From assembly GCA_029747585.1 (NCBI GenBank), contig JAPEVF010000015.1, forward strand, positions 124,001 to 188,000: a stretch of 64,000 nucleotides of DNA, in the 5' to 3' direction. The position numbers and the translations under genes are program-made. This stretch comes from Pleurotus djamor. Taxonomy: Eukaryota; Basidiomycota; Agaricomycetes; Agaricales; Pleurotaceae. Each line of letters opens with the position of its first letter. Positions within the stretch are counted from its first letter, which is position 1. The notes below the pieces were generated by a model that worked only from the letters and a program-made list of their open reading frames with translations, was not told where the DNA came from and did no database searches. This document shows, piece by piece, positions 45,808 through 58,516 of this stretch.

Positions 45808-47314
45808 ATGCGCACATTCCCTCTCTCTCTTGGCGTAATCGCCCTCCACACTCTTTTACTCACCTTCGTTCTCGGCGAGGTCCAAGGCAACAACAAACTC
45901 GGGCTCGGAATCAAATCGCCAAAGCTCGTAGCTTCGACTTGGTATGCTGGATGGCGCAACGATGTCTTCCCCCTCAAGTCCGTGCCTTGGAAGAAATATA
46001 CCTTGGCATCATTTGCTTTCGCGTGAGCGAGCGTCACTGCGTTACTTAGACTTACATCTACTGATTGGAGTCTGCTTATAGTGAGACCACGGCTAATGGT
46101 TCGCTGGACTTGTCCGCGTCGAACCCCTCTGTGTTGCCCGAGTTTGTCAGCATGGCAAAGGCTAATGTCAGTACCTATTAGCTTCATTTGCTCGCTTGGT
46201 GTTCATGACTAGTATTCTTGTTATAGGGCGTAGTTCCCTCCATTTCTATAGGCGGTTGGACTGGCTCTAGGTTCTTTTCGACTTCCGTCCGCACAGCACA
46301 AAACCGCACAAAGTTTGTCAAAACCGTGGTGGACTTTGCGAAACAATACAAGCTCGGCGCTGTTGATTTTGAGTACGTATTACAGTTCTATCCCCGTGTC
46401 AATCATTACTTGTTTGGCTTAACTTCCTTCTGTCGCTCACAGCTGGGAATATCCAGCAGGGGAAGGAATCGGCTGCAACACCGTATCCTCCTATGACCCC
46501 TCGAACTTTTTGAAATTCCTGCAAGAACTACGAAAGGACCCATTCGGCAAATCCCTCATCCTCACCGCCGCGGTGGCAATCTCACCCTTCACCGAGGACG
46601 TCTCGGGCTTTAGTAACGTACTCGACTACATCATTATCATGAACTACGATATCTGGGGAACCTGGTCCGCAACAGTAGGACCGAACGCGCCACTTCGCGA
46701 TTCCTGCGCAGCGCCGGAGAATCAACAGGGTTCCGCGGAGTTTGCTTTGGACGCCTGGACGAGCGCGGGGTTTCCTGCCGGGAAGCTCATGCTTGGTGTC
46801 CCTGCATATGGGCATTCGTTCAGTGTTACACCCAAGGACGCGTTGACATCGAATGGTCAACTTAAACCGTATGCGGCGTATGAAGGGACGAAGCCAGGAG
46901 ACGCATGGGACGATCCCGCGGGTGTCGATGTCTGTGGAAATTCTGCTGGGCCCGGCGGGAATTATAACTTCTGGGGGGTCATTGATGCTGGGCTGTTGAA
47001 GTCTGATGGGTCGCCTAAGGCGGGAGTTCCCTATCGATTTGACCGTTGTAGTCAGACGGTGAGTTGTTAATATGTGTTATTCCACTATTTCTATGAGCTC
47101 ACCGGGATTCTATGGCATTGCTTGCAAGGCTTATGTATATGACAAGCGAAAGCAAGTCATGATTTCCTTTGACGATGCGCCATCTTTCTCGGCAAAAGGG
47201 AAATTCATCAAGGACAAGGGTTTGGCGGGCTTTTCGATGTGGGAAGCGGGAGGTGATAAAGATAGTATCCTCCTCAATTCGATCCGAAAGTCTGCTGGTT
47301 TTAGAAACGTTTGA
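45808..47314 (+). CDS. Secreted GH18 chitinase I, right copy
   Basis: Five exons with the same splice sites as the left copy; TATAAAAGGG at 45761-45770. All GH18 motifs are kept (SIGGWTGSRFFS, GAVDFDWEYP across the intron, MNYDIWG). Differs from the left copy by, for example, SPFTEDVSG in place of SPFTDDVSG. Confidence 0.9.
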
Positions 47315-47368
47315 TTTGCGTGTGGGGCCTAGTTTATCGTTGTTTTAGCGATACCCAGTCGTCACATA

Positions 47369-47694
47369 CTATGGTTGAGTGGTAGTGCGTAAGGTGCCCT
47401 TAGTGCGTAATGTCACACAATGTCATATCAAATTTTGGAAGCCATCCTCCCACGCTAGCAGAATGTCTGCGAAAACCCCTAATTTCTTTCACTCTCTGCA
47501 CCGGCTGCTCGGCCACCGTGACACCTTCCTCGAAAGTCAACTCAACGTCCAGCTAACGTACGCCCATTATAAAAGCTGGAGGGCGAAGGGAGACATTATC
47601 GGAGGCTACGATTAATTTTTTGTGGCAAGAAATTGGGGGGAAGGTATGTTTTTCGGGCGATTACGCACTAAGGGCACCTACCACTCAACCATAG
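47369..47694. mobile_element. MITE-like element with terminal inverted repeats and TA flanks
   Basis: A 326 bp insertion present only in the right arm. Its ends are inverted repeats starting CTATGGTTGAGTGGTAG; one end carries an additional TGCGTAAG block, so the repeats are ~43 and ~35 nt long and finish with GTGCCCTTAGTGCGTAAT. TA dinucleotides flank both sides (47367-47368, 47695-47696), as expected for Tc1/mariner-type insertion. There is no transposase. The left arm has the flanking sequence joined by a short unrelated stretch of about 20 bases, so insertion or excision was not perfectly clean. Confidence 0.75.
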
Positions 47695-47725
47695 TATGTT
47701 GGCTGCCGATTTGTGCCAACCAAGC

Positions 47726-47755
47726 TGATAAGATAAGATAAGAAGACAAGATAAA
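47726..47755. promoter_or_regulatory. GATA-factor site cluster upstream of chitinase H, right copy
   Basis: Repeated GATAAG units (GATAAGATAAGATAAG followed by another GATAAA), mirror of 27849-27876. The MITE-like element ends 30 bases away. Confidence 0.4.
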
Positions 47756-48466
47756 GTGCATGGGTAGCTGATGACGTCACCGTTTTCGACTTCAACTTGA
47801 AACGTCGAACCACCACTGACCAGGAGGATATGGCGGTCGACTCGAACTTAGCTGCAAGGCTCGAAGAGAGACTTGAAGCGACGCCGAAAACGACAATTTG
47901 CAGACCTCCATTAGCTCTGAAACGTCCAGTACTTACTCTCCCATGCCCGGTTTGAGTCGGACATGATATGCGTATAACGCCAGGCTCGTTGGGCCAGAAC
48001 AGTTAGACCGGATTTGGGGGGACGGGGAGTTGGTCCACTTGTACATGGTGGTTTCCTTGATTTTGAAAATGGGAGCTGAATCATGTAGAGATGGTGAGTC
48101 ACCGGTGATGCATTGATGCCCCATAGGCTTCGTCGCTCGTGTGCTGGTTTTTACAGCAATCCACCAGATTCAAGTCTCCAAAATGCTAATTGACATCATC
48201 GTGACTCGTGACGCATCCGATTACTCTACACTTGGTAACATCCGCCTTCGATGTTATGTACCTGAAGTCTTGGCTACGACTCAACAGATGCGGGGTTGGC
48301 TTCTGGAAAGGTGGTAGCTTCTGGAGCGCTGGAAGATGCGCACTGTAACAACACCCACCTTGCATCGATGAACAATCGAAGCCTCCATGACTTCCAGAAG
48401 ACTCAGAAGACTCGCCTCATATAAAAGCTACACATCTACCCTTTGTGCCCCAGTGTAACTCACTAG
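47756..48466. other. Upstream region of chitinase H, right arm
   Basis: Mirror of part of 27113-27978; the TATA box ATATAAAAGC is at 48419-48428. No gene supported. Confidence 0.5.
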
Positions 48467-49989
48467 ATGCGTGCATTCTGCTTCTCCCCCGGCATTTTTG
48501 CCATTCAAATCCTCTTGTTCAGCTCCGTTTTCGGTGAGGCTTCGGAAAACACAAAGAGCATGATCACGCCAAGCCCCGGAGTCGCGTCGTCCAAGTCGAA
48601 GTTGATAGCTGCAACATGGTATGCTGGATGGCACGCAGATGTGTTCCCTCTTGATTCCATGCCTTGGGAGAAATACACCATGGCTACGTACGCTTTCGCG
48701 TGAGACATCTTCATTTCCAGTTGAGTATCTGCATTTGCTGATTGTTGAGTATGTCCATTCATAGAGAGACCGCACAGGATGGTTCGCTGGACCTCTCCAT
48801 GTCAAACCCATCTGTCTTGCCTGAATTCGTCAGCATGGCAAAGGCCAACGTGAGTATCTACTAGACTCATTCATTTGTTTCGTGCTCATGCACTTGGTGT
48901 GACTATACAGGATGTACTCCCTTTGGTTTCTATAGGCGGGTGGACTGGCTCTCGGTTCTTTTCAACGTCTGTTGGCTCAGCCCAGAACCGAACGCGATTT
49001 GTCAAAACTGTGGTCGACTTTGTGAAAAAGTATGACTTGGGTGGCATTGATTTCGAGTACGTACCCTCCCATTCATCGCAGTCAGGTGCCATCTCCCTAA
49101 TGTACATTCCCAATCTTAAAGTTGGGAATTCCCAGGAAGACAAGGAATCGGCTGCAACGTAGTCTCACCCGACGACACTTCGAACTTCTTGGAATTCCTC
49201 CAAGAACTTCGAGAGGATGCATTCGGGAGGTCCCTCATTCTCACCGCTGCAGTTTCCATCACACCCTTCGCCTCAGACGTCTCCGCGTTCAGCGAGGTGC
49301 TTGATTACATCGCGATAATGAACTACGATGTATGGTGGATGTCTTCAGCGACCATCGGACCCAACGCACCGCTTCGCGATTCCTGCGCTGCACCGCAAAA
49401 CCAACACGGCTCTGCAGAGTCCGCTTTAGCGTCGTGGGTGAACGCGGGGTTCCCTGCGGAGCAGATCATGCTTGGGGTCGCTTCGTATGGTCATTCATTC
49501 AGTGTTTCGCCTGAGGATGCGTTGACGGCCACAGGGGACGTTGAAGTGTATCCAAAGTACAATGGGACGAAGCAGGGAGATCCTTGGGAGGGTCCGGGTG
49601 GATTTGATGTTTGTGGAAATTATGCTGGGCCAGGAGGGACTTATAATTTCTGGGCGATCATTGATGCTGGGCTGTTGAAAGCGGATGGGTCGCCTCAGGA
49701 TGTGGTGCCCTATCGGTTTGATAATTGTAGTCAGACGGTGAGTATGACTTCATTGTTTGCTATATTGTTCTTACATAGGCTCACTGGAATGCTTTGGGGC
49801 CGTTTACAGGCCTATGTATATGACAAGCAAAAAGAGGTGATGATCTCGTTTGACGACCCACCGTCTTTCGCGGCGAAGGGGACGTTCATCAAGGAGAGGG
49901 CATTGGCGGGCTTTGCGGTATGGGAAGCGGCGGGGGATAGTAGAGACAGCGTTCTTCTTGATTCAATACGCAAGTCGGCTGGTTTCTAA
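48467..49989 (+). CDS. Secreted GH18 chitinase H, right copy
   Basis: Five exons; signal peptide MRAFCFSPGIFAIQILLF, SIGGWTGSRFFS, GGIDFDWEFP across the intron, MNYDVWW and AGFAVWEAAGD. It has several replacements relative to the left copy (SATIGPNAPL here for SATVGPNAPL; SWVNAGFP for SWTNSGFP; FLEFLQEL for FLKFLQEL). Reading frame intact. Confidence 0.9.
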
Positions 49990-51170
49990 ATGCTCATGTA
50001 CTCTTGATCTTGTCTTGAGAATGGCCCCTTCCCGCCAATTCGTTGCAGGAAACATATGAAATAAAGTATAGAGTATCTAAACGTGCTTTCCACTCCCTAA
50101 CAATGATCGTCAGTCGTCCACATTCATTGAAGCATACATTTACACTGCACATTTTGAAATCGAACGAGGAAGTAAATGTGTCGATGAGGCCCAAGATCAA
50201 GCCCCTGAGCAAAGCGGTTTGACGATAAGATAAGATAAGAATAGTACGCGTTTGGCTTGGCAACGGCGATTTCGCTTCTTGTCCCCAACCACAACGATCG
50301 TCTCATCTCTGGACGAAGTGCACCCGCAGATCTCGTTCATGACCCGCTTGTCGCGACTCGGACGCTGTGAATACCCAGAGGCTGAATGGAATCCCCCATT
50401 CCTCTAAATGACGACGCATAGAGGACGCGTATGAATTTGGCAAGTTGGTAGAGACCAAGGTCAGGACGTTGGTCTCGGCAGTTTCTGGCTTGCGTGCGCG
50501 CGCATTACTTCTAAATGCTGTCTTTCTTTCTTCTTACTATCGGGGCATGCTAGGATACCTGGGGTTTTTGGATGAGCACGGCGAACAGCTCGTGAGTTCC
50601 GATTGAAGCGCTTTGGCATACATTCTGATTCGCACAGACATGCTTGCATCGACGGCATCTTGACAGTACAGGGTGGACGCATCGAGGACAAATGGATAAT
50701 ATCATCTCGTGATGTATGCTAACCCCTTCAAGTTGTCCTTCCCGGCTACCATCAACTTCTTCTCGTCAAAAGACTTCGGCGAACACATGGAGATCAGGAT
50801 TATAATAGCAACGCCTTGGCCCGATGCCCAATGCCTCATGGGCTGATCTCTCAAGTGATCCACCGGCTCTCTCAAGTCCAGAATGAGGGCATCGCGACGC
50901 GCGACGGCTTCGACTAGGCTTGGTTACATCCGTCTTCCATGTCCTCTTGTTGGCTACGAGTGGACAGATATGAGACACCGGCGAGGATTGACCCTGTGGA
51001 ACGCTCAACGATGCGCGCCGTGACGAACAACGGCCACCCTTGATCGGTCCATCGAAGCCCTCGCATCATGATTCCCCGATGTTAGTGGACTTCTAGAAGA
51101 CTTCGTGGTGTATAAAAGGGATGAGATTGCGTCTCTGCCCTCCTTCTGTGCCCCAACACAACCCGGCTGT
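49990..51170. other. Intergenic between chitinases H and G, right arm
   Basis: Mirror of 24393-25581, with a GATAAG cluster at 50223-50241 and the chitinase G TATA box TATAAAAGGG at 51111-51120. No gene supported. Confidence 0.5.
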
Positions 51171-52653
51171 ATGCGCGCATTCTACTTCTCCAGCGGCATT
51201 CTTGCCCTTCGGAGTCTCCTGCTCACCTGCGTCCTTGGCGAGCCTCTGGGCAGCAATATCAACATCACGCTCGAACTCGGGCTCGGAGCCAAATCGCCAA
51301 AGCTAGTGGCGTCGACGTGGTATGCTGGATGGCATAAAGATGTGTTTCCGCTCAAATCTGTGCCTTGGAAGAAATACACCATGGCGACGTTTGCTTTTGC
51401 GTGAGTGATCCTCACTTCTTTGTTTTCACTTGCGTTCGCTGATTGAAGCATACATCTAGTGAAACCGCACCAGATGGTTCTCTGAACTTGACAATGTCAA
51501 ATCCCTCCGTGTTGCCCGATTTCGTCAGTATGGCCAAGGCTAATGTAGGTATCTATCAGCTCCGTCCGTCCATTTCGTGCTGATAGAACGGGTGTGATAG
51601 AGTGTGGTTCCTTCAGTTTCTATCGGCGGATGGACTGGCTCGAGGTTCTTCTCGACTTCGGTTGGTTCAGCACAGAACAGAACTAAATTTGTCAAAACCG
51701 TGGTCGACTTTGCGAAACAATACAAACTAGGTGCTATTGACTTTGAGTACGTCCAGCCTACGCACACTTGATATCCCTCTGACATCATCGTTCGTTCACA
51801 CAGCTGGGAATACCCAGGTAGACAAGGAATCGGCTGCAACACCATTTCCTCGAACGATCCCTCCAACTTCCTCAAATTCCTGCAAGAACTTCGCAGGGAC
51901 CCATTCGCGAAATCCCTCATCCTTACCGCCGCGGTCGCCATCACACCCTTCACTCCAGACGTCTCAGGCTTCAGCAAAGTCCTCGACTACATCGCCATTA
52001 TGAACTACGATATCTGGGGGACGTGGTCTGCCACCGTCGGACCCAATGCGCCACTACGTGATTCCTGCGCGGCACCGGAGAATCAACAAGGTTCCGCGGA
52101 GACGGCGTTGGCTGCATGGACGAGCGCGGGGTTTCCTCCGTCGAAGATTATGCTCGGTGTCGCTTCGTATGGGCATTCGTTTAGCGTCGCGCCCAAGGAC
52201 GCGTTGACTGCGAATGGTCAGGTTAAGACGTATGCGGCGTATGAAGGAACGAAGCCAGGAGACGCATGGGATGATCCCACTGGTGTCGATGTCTGTGGAA
52301 ATGTTGCTGGGCCTGGGGGGGAATTATAACTTTTGGGCGATTATTGATGCGGGGTTGTTGAAGTCGGATGGATCGCCTAAGGCGGGGGCTCCCTATCGGT
52401 TCGACAGTTGTAGCCAGACGGTGAGTCCTTCTATCCAACCAAAATTATGGTATTTGCTGATGCGAGTATCATTTAGGCGTACGTATACGACAAGCAAAAA
52501 CAAGTGATGATCTCCTTTGACGACGCGCCATCTTTCACGGCAAAGGGGAGCTTCATCAAAGACAAGGGATTGGCGGGATTCTCGATGTGGGAAGCTGGGG
52601 GTGATAGAGACAGTATCCTCCTCAATTCGATCAGGAAGTCGGCTGGTTTTTAG
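51171..52653 (+). CDS. Secreted GH18 chitinase G, right copy, with homopolymer frameshift
   Basis: Same architecture as the left copy (MRAFYFSSGILAL signal peptide, SIGGWTGSRFFS, AIDFDWEYP, MNYDIWG). At 52315-52321 a run of seven G breaks the frame: the following codons would read Glu-Leu-stop instead of Asn-Tyr-Asn. The left copy has six G plus an N at the same place, so the run length is uncertain in both arms and a sequencing error is likely. If real, this copy would be truncated before the final third of the barrel. Confidence 0.82.
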
Positions 52654-53018
52654 AAGCGTTCGATTTCCACATACTCTTTGTTTTGTTTTTGATATCGCTT
52701 ACGGCAAGTTCGTTGCAGGAAACATATCAAATATGAATCTAATTATAGCGTTGGTGGTTTCTGCCGCCTAGTTTATGTGCTACGGGTTTTGCTTCTCGTG
52801 ATGTGGCTTTTCGCAACATAACCAATTCGAGGCGATGCAACGAACGTATGTGGGAGCGTAGCGAATCCGAAATGCTACCCAGCCGCCCTTGACAAGAATA
52901 GCTCAAAGTCGATGGATTTTACCTCCACGAATATTTTGAATGCCCTCTCCCCCCCTTCCCCCTTTTATCCTCAGATTTCATTGCTTCATTTGATTCTAGC
53001 GATCCATCAAACTCCAGG
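52654..53018. other. Intergenic between chitinase G and gene F, right arm
   Basis: Mirror of 22533-22908; no gene seen. Confidence 0.55.
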
Positions 53019-54226
53019 ATGTCGTCGAACGGCCTCCCAGGTGCAGACACCTATATGGTGGACGACAGGGATCCACAGATTCAGTATTCCGCTGGTTGGT
53101 CGGATGAAGGTGTCAATGAAGAGTTTAATGGTACCACGAGGTTTGCTACGACGGCTGGTGCGTCTTGGACTTTTTCATTCACTGGTACGTCTCTCTCTCT
53201 TTCCTGGAAGTACACGTTCATTAATCATCTATCATTTCCTGCACTCACTCATCTTTTCTTCATGTACCTGCGTAGGTGTCTCCATCAACGTTTTCGGAAC
53301 GATCGACAGTCTCGGTGCGCGAGCTAACCCGACATATACACTGGATGATACACCGCCCTTCCGGTTCACCGCAAGAAATACGAGTAGTGTGCTCTACCAG
53401 CAGCTCTTCTATGAGTCACCTGTACTTGAGAACTCGTCGCATGTGTTGGTTGTCGCGGTTGCTGATGAGGGGAGTCGGTATTTCTTTGACTTTCTGGTTG
53501 TCAGGATGGCATCCCCGAGGTCGACATCAAGTACGACTCCGAGTCGAGTGATGTCGTCGACCTCGACTCTTGTTGTGGCTCCGAGCGCATCAACTCTTCC
53601 GGATCCGAGTGATGATACGGCGGGCATGACCCCGCACAATAATGTGGGTGCGATTGTTGGTGGTGTTGTCGGCGGTGTGGGGTTTATCCTCCTCCTCTTG
53701 GTGCTCCTTTGCCTTTCTCGGAGGTGGTCTCGTTCGACAGGTACGTCCTTGACACGATGTTGATGCTCGCGAGCGCTCACCAAGTGGTCCTTTTTAATGT
53801 TTTTGACCAGAAGGCTTGCAATATGCTGTCGCGCCGCTCCGGCCTCCCCTTGATGTCGAAAGAAATGACCGTCTTGTTGGGAACACTCCACATTCATCCA
53901 ACGGACGACTTGATACGCGCTCGTCCCCTCCCACTTCAGAAGTCACATCAGAACTCATAACGCGTAACCAGCCACCCACTGATCCCCCTTCCGCCCTCAA
54001 TATGAAAGGTTCTCAACATCCAGTCCACGCCTTGACGATTCCGTCCTCACCGATGCAGACGAGCGCCAGCGCCCAGCCATCGTCCCGCGCAGTCACAACT
54101 CGTTACTTGAAAAGTGGGGTTCGCCCCACCCGCCCGCAACGACCATCTTTGATTTCCCCTTCTGCTTCAGATTCTGTTGGTGTTGATGTTGATGTCAATG
54201 AACCGCCTCCTGCTTACTCCAGTTAG
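53019..54226 (+). CDS. Receptor-like single-pass membrane protein F, right copy
   Basis: Exon 1 53019-53184 ends in phase 1 within the FSFTG strand; the second intron follows the helix (GTACGTCC to GACCAG). Module, Ser/Thr stalk, glycine-rich helix and tail as in the left copy, ending VNEPPPAYSS. Compared with the left copy it lacks two residues before the STYTL/PTYTL strand and has an eight-residue tail addition (around LVGNTPHSS). Both indels keep the frame, as expected for functional alleles or copies. Confidence 0.82.
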
Positions 54227-54690
54227 AGAATCTTAAAATTAGAGTTTTNGACGTCATCTGCCACACTTTCGTTTGTTTCGTGTTCTTTGTCGATCCTACC
54301 TTTCTTTCACTGCCCTTCATTTGTATCCATTGTCGTAAAATTCTTCTCCTCAGCCACTATCATCGCACTTCTCTGCACTAGGTTTTCGGATTTGATTTTG
54401 GTATTTCGTTCGTTTTCACGTTCGCATGGTTCTGATATCAACGTTTTTTCTTCTTCTGAGTTACTCACCAACATCCTGATTGTCAGTATCATGATTGGCA
54501 ACCCCCCTTATGCCCACCTCCTAGTTCTGCGCGTCAATATGCCTCAGGGTCACCTACTTCTGGCCCATTGAAACAACTTTCTCCAGGGTCGTCGCCCTAG
54601 GCCTGTGACGCTTGTCCACAACTCCCATTTCGTTCACAACACCCCCTTCTCCCACATCTCCCTCAAGCGTCGGCGTGGACGATCGATTGA
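54227..54690. other. Intergenic between genes F and E, right arm
   Basis: Mirror of 20892-21352 with an N at 54249. No gene seen. Confidence 0.5.
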
Positions 54691-55864
54691 ATGTCGTCGA
54701 ATAACTCTCCGGATACCTTCTTAATCGACGACAGCAATCCTCGTGTCCAATTTTCCACTGGATGGTCACGACACGGGATCGGTGCAGAGTTTAACAGCAC
54801 GACGACGTTTGCTGAGACTGCGGTTCGTTTTTTACGTTTACCTTCGTTGGTATGTTCTTCCCCTCCATTTCCATTCGAGAGACTTGTGTTTCTAATACTC
54901 CAAATCTCAAGGGACAACCATATCCGTCTTCGGGACAGTTGACGGCCTAGGACCTAACGGCCCTCCGAATTCATCATACGTACTGGATGGAACGAATCCC
55001 GTTCGATTCTCTGGGCCACGAACTGGCGGCATCCTCTATCAACAACTCTTCTATCAATCACCTACTCTCCCCAACTTGGAACATACCCTCCAAGTGACCG
55101 TCCTCGATGAAGGCAGTCGATATTTCTTGGATTTCCTGGCTGTTAGATCGCCACCTCAACCCACAATTACATCCTCATCTACGTCAACAACACCTTCTGC
55201 GACTGAGTCTTCGCCAGCGCGCTCTGACAGTGCCGGTTCATCCTCGGGATCATCTACAAATGTTGGGGCAATTGTCGGAGGTGTTGTTGGAGGTGTAGCA
55301 TTCCTTTTACTGCTCGCTGGTCTACTCTGGTGGTTCCGAAGGAAGCGATCGACTTCGACAGGTAAGTGGTATTTTAGTCCAACGTCGCGCTCAGTTCAAT
55401 GATCCCCCACAGATCCTCGTGGAGATATGGACTACGCAGGCCCGCAGACAACCTTTGCGCAGTCGCATCTCAGATCAAATTCGACCTCGAATTACCCACC
55501 AGACGCTGCTGCATCCGTCTCGGTGTTCACACCACTAACCGACAACGAAATGCACCACGCACGTCCTCAGCCATTCCTCGAGTCGCGACAGTCGTTTGAT
55601 ACGAGCAGCTTGTCGACATCGTATAACAACCTGGGTGCGCCGTCTGTGCTGGGTGCTAGTAGCCTGCAGACGCAGGTCCAACCGTTTTCGGCGTTGGCGT
55701 CGACACCGGTGGCGGGGAGTACGACTGGATCTGGGTATGGGTCGAAGGGGGCGGTTCACCTTACGCATACGCCTACGCAGCAACAACATCAGTCCAATCC
55801 CTCGTATGCTCGGAGCGATTCGGCAGCTGGGGAGGATCAACCTCCACCTGCGTATGGTGGTTAA
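54691..55864 (+). pseudogene. Receptor-like membrane protein E, right copy, same 1-nt frame defect
   Basis: Exon 1 54691-54849 is 159 nt, again one base short of the phase-1 length of all paralogues. The missing base lies near 54820-54831. The rest matches the left copy: SSYVLDGTNPVRFSG, YQQLFYQSP, SRYFLDFLAV, glycine-rich helix, WWFRRKR, and the tail ending QPPPAYGG. Sharing of the defect means either an old lesion or a systematic base-call problem. Left and right differ at a few residues (Arg for Gly in the stalk; Ala for Thr after the helix). Confidence 0.7.
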
Positions 55865-56868
55865 GAAGTTACGCGTTACGATTTACTTGATTCATGAGGG
55901 TTTTTTTTAATGTTGGACGTTGTGGCTTTGGCTTTGGCTTGTCCGGGATGCTCATCCCGTCTCAAGCGTTATCTTTGGTGGTCGGTTGTATTTATCTACA
56001 CGAGCTTTAAAAACACAGTATCCTCTTCAATGCCATCTCGTAAGCCACATTATCCTCATGCTACTTATTCTTGATCGCGTCTCTCATATCACTCTTACGC
56101 AGGGCTTATTAGCGTTGAATTTACACAATTACTTTCGAGTCTTACCTGTTGCCGATACCTCAATCTTTGATTTCGTTCACTCCGAAACTACAGATGTATC
56201 CGTCATATCATCGCTCGACTTTCGCTCAAATTGCACAGCTGATCACAGGCGCAAATATTATGTCCTTGTGGCCGAGATCAGGACGTCGCGATACCAAGCG
56301 ATAGGCGCAAGGCTAAATCTGGACCTTGTACACGCCAGCCAGTCTTTTGTCCATGGAACGATCGCGGACTCAGGTCTCTGCCACAGAAATACAAGCCGCA
56401 CATTGATCACCCTGTCTACACCCGTCGGCGTCATGCTTCGCTGCTCACAAGACAAGCCATGATGTCATCTTCATTGGCTCAAATGCATTCTCTCATCAAC
56501 ATACATGATTGCGATCATCACATTAGCGAGTTGCGCTGATCTACCTATCTGAGCGTTAGCTCACTATGTTCTTCTGAACTTATACTACTTTCGACTGACG
56601 CATGATGCATTGATAAAAGCCGATGAACTCATGGTGAGTCGCTAGTATGAACGTTAACTCACTATGTGCTTTTTCCCAACTCATCTTTGGGAGGTGAGTC
56701 CACGGACGTGTGTCTACCAACCGTCTCACCAGCGCTGCCTCCGATGATATCACACTTGAGCGGCTTCATCCACGTTGCCTTTACATGTTTTGGTGGTTTG
56801 GGTCCTCTTTATCTCCCTGATGAATGATTATAAAACACACAATTCAAGTGCAATTCTATTCAATCCCA
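55865..56868. other. Intergenic between genes E and D, right arm
   Basis: Mirror of 18699-19717, including the TAGTGAGTT-type near-repeats and a TATAAAA box at 56829-56835 just before gene D. No gene supported. Confidence 0.5.
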
Positions 56869-57925
56869 ATGCCCAACGACCCACAAACAATTCATGAAAT
56901 AGACGATACAGATGCTTCTGTTGCCTACACTACCAACTGGGTTAGGCAAGGCTCATGCAACGAACACAACCATACAGCCCATTTCACTAATACGACTGGG
57001 GCTTACTTCTCCTTGACCTTCACTGGTACGTCAACATTCAACTTCAGCGGGCAACTTGTCATCGCTCAATCGCAATATCCTCAATGTAGGGACCTCAATC
57101 AAGGTTTTTGGCACAACGAACCCTGTGGCCCAGAACATCCAACATTCATACTACGCTATCGATGGATCATTCTCAAGCACATATATCCAACAGAATAGTA
57201 CTATCACACAAGGTGACCAATTGTTCTTTAGCGTGGATGGTCTTACCAATGGGACACATGCGCTTGTTGGGACGTGCGCTGGGGGTAGTATCTGGCTAGA
57301 TTACTTCCAAGTTGGAACGGCAAACCCCATCTCCTCTGGGACCGTGGAATCACTCCCTTCGCCTTCAATTCCTGGTCATCCAAATCTGTCAACAGCGACA
57401 CTGCTTCATGATACACCCACCTCCGTTGCCGGCGCTACGTCACCATCGAATGGAGATGCCAGCGCCATTGCTGGGGCCTCGGTATCCGGAGTTGTGTTCA
57501 TTGTCGTGATTTTTGTGCTCGTGTGGTGTTTCCGACGATATAGACACTTGACATCGTCTCGTGAGTGGCCCCTCTGCGATCCCTTGCCTCTCAGCCGACG
57601 CTGCTCACTTCCAGCATCTCCCCTTCACGACGACGATGATATCAACCTGGGAAATCTAGGCAGCGAAGAGAGCTCGACTTCCTCCATCCCAACCAGAGAG
57701 GGATCGCCTAGTCTGTCTCCACCTACGAGTCGTCGCGTTTCGTCCTCCCTTTCCAATGCCGATGCCGATGCCAGTACCTCACCAACTTATGTCCAAGTTT
57801 CCGGCAACACCAACCAGGTATCAGCGGTCAGAAGCAGAAATAAGGCAAGTTTGCGCCCTTCGCATGGCAACGCTCGTAGTCTCATCCTCATGACCATACC
57901 CATCTATTCAGTCGACCCTGGCTAA
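56869..57925 (+). CDS. Receptor-like single-pass membrane protein D, right copy
   Basis: Exon 1 56869-57025 (phase 1), second exon with the TSIKVFGTTN module half, stalk and helix (ASVSGVVFIVVIFVLVW, FRRYRH), and a tail exon. TATAAAA at 56829-56835 supports the ATG at 56869 over the in-frame ATG at 56824. The tail frame stops at 57925 after IPIYSVDPG, where the left copy continues for about 38 codons because of a C/A difference (GCG against a stop). As the ends differ, the true last exon of D is unresolved in both arms. Confidence 0.72.
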
Positions 57926-58516
57926 TGCTTTTACATGACGTTTCCCATTCGGCCGTCAAAGAAATGTTGGACTTCGCCTGGCGCAACAATCGCCATTCCC
58001 AGTAGACTCTCGTCAAGAACCTCTGCCTTTGTACAGTAATAACTACATATACTAGTTGTATGTGACACATTGTTGTTTGCTATTTATTACCTCTCAAACA
58101 TGAGCGCGCAGTCTATGAGGCAAGTAGTGTAGCTTTGATTGCCGATGGATGAGAGGAGTATGCCAATGGTATCGGACGGACCACGTCTTGCGAGCGTGAG
58201 TGAGTCACTTGTAAGGCCTCAGGCCCGACCCCTGGATGGGTTGTACCCCTGTCTGTTATATTAGAAAGGGGCGGAGGCAAGGGACAAGGGAGAAGATGCG
58301 ATGAGAACGAGCGCGTCGGGCTTCCCTCTCGCTAGTGTCCCCGTGTCGACTTACCAAGCTCGAGGGCTCCGACATGATCGTGATACATATGCAGTTATAG
58401 CTCGTATGTGGGTCTGATCTCGAGGGTGCGTGTAGGGTATAAAGGTGGATCTGGGGTTGTAAGGGTCGAAGCACTCCAGATCCAAACCCCACGCCAACGC
58501 TCTAGATTAGTTCACA
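57926..58516. other. Intergenic between gene D and methyltransferase, right arm
   Basis: Mirror of 17059-17524. The methyltransferase TATA (GGGTATAAAGG) is near 58435-58445. No gene seen. Confidence 0.55.
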
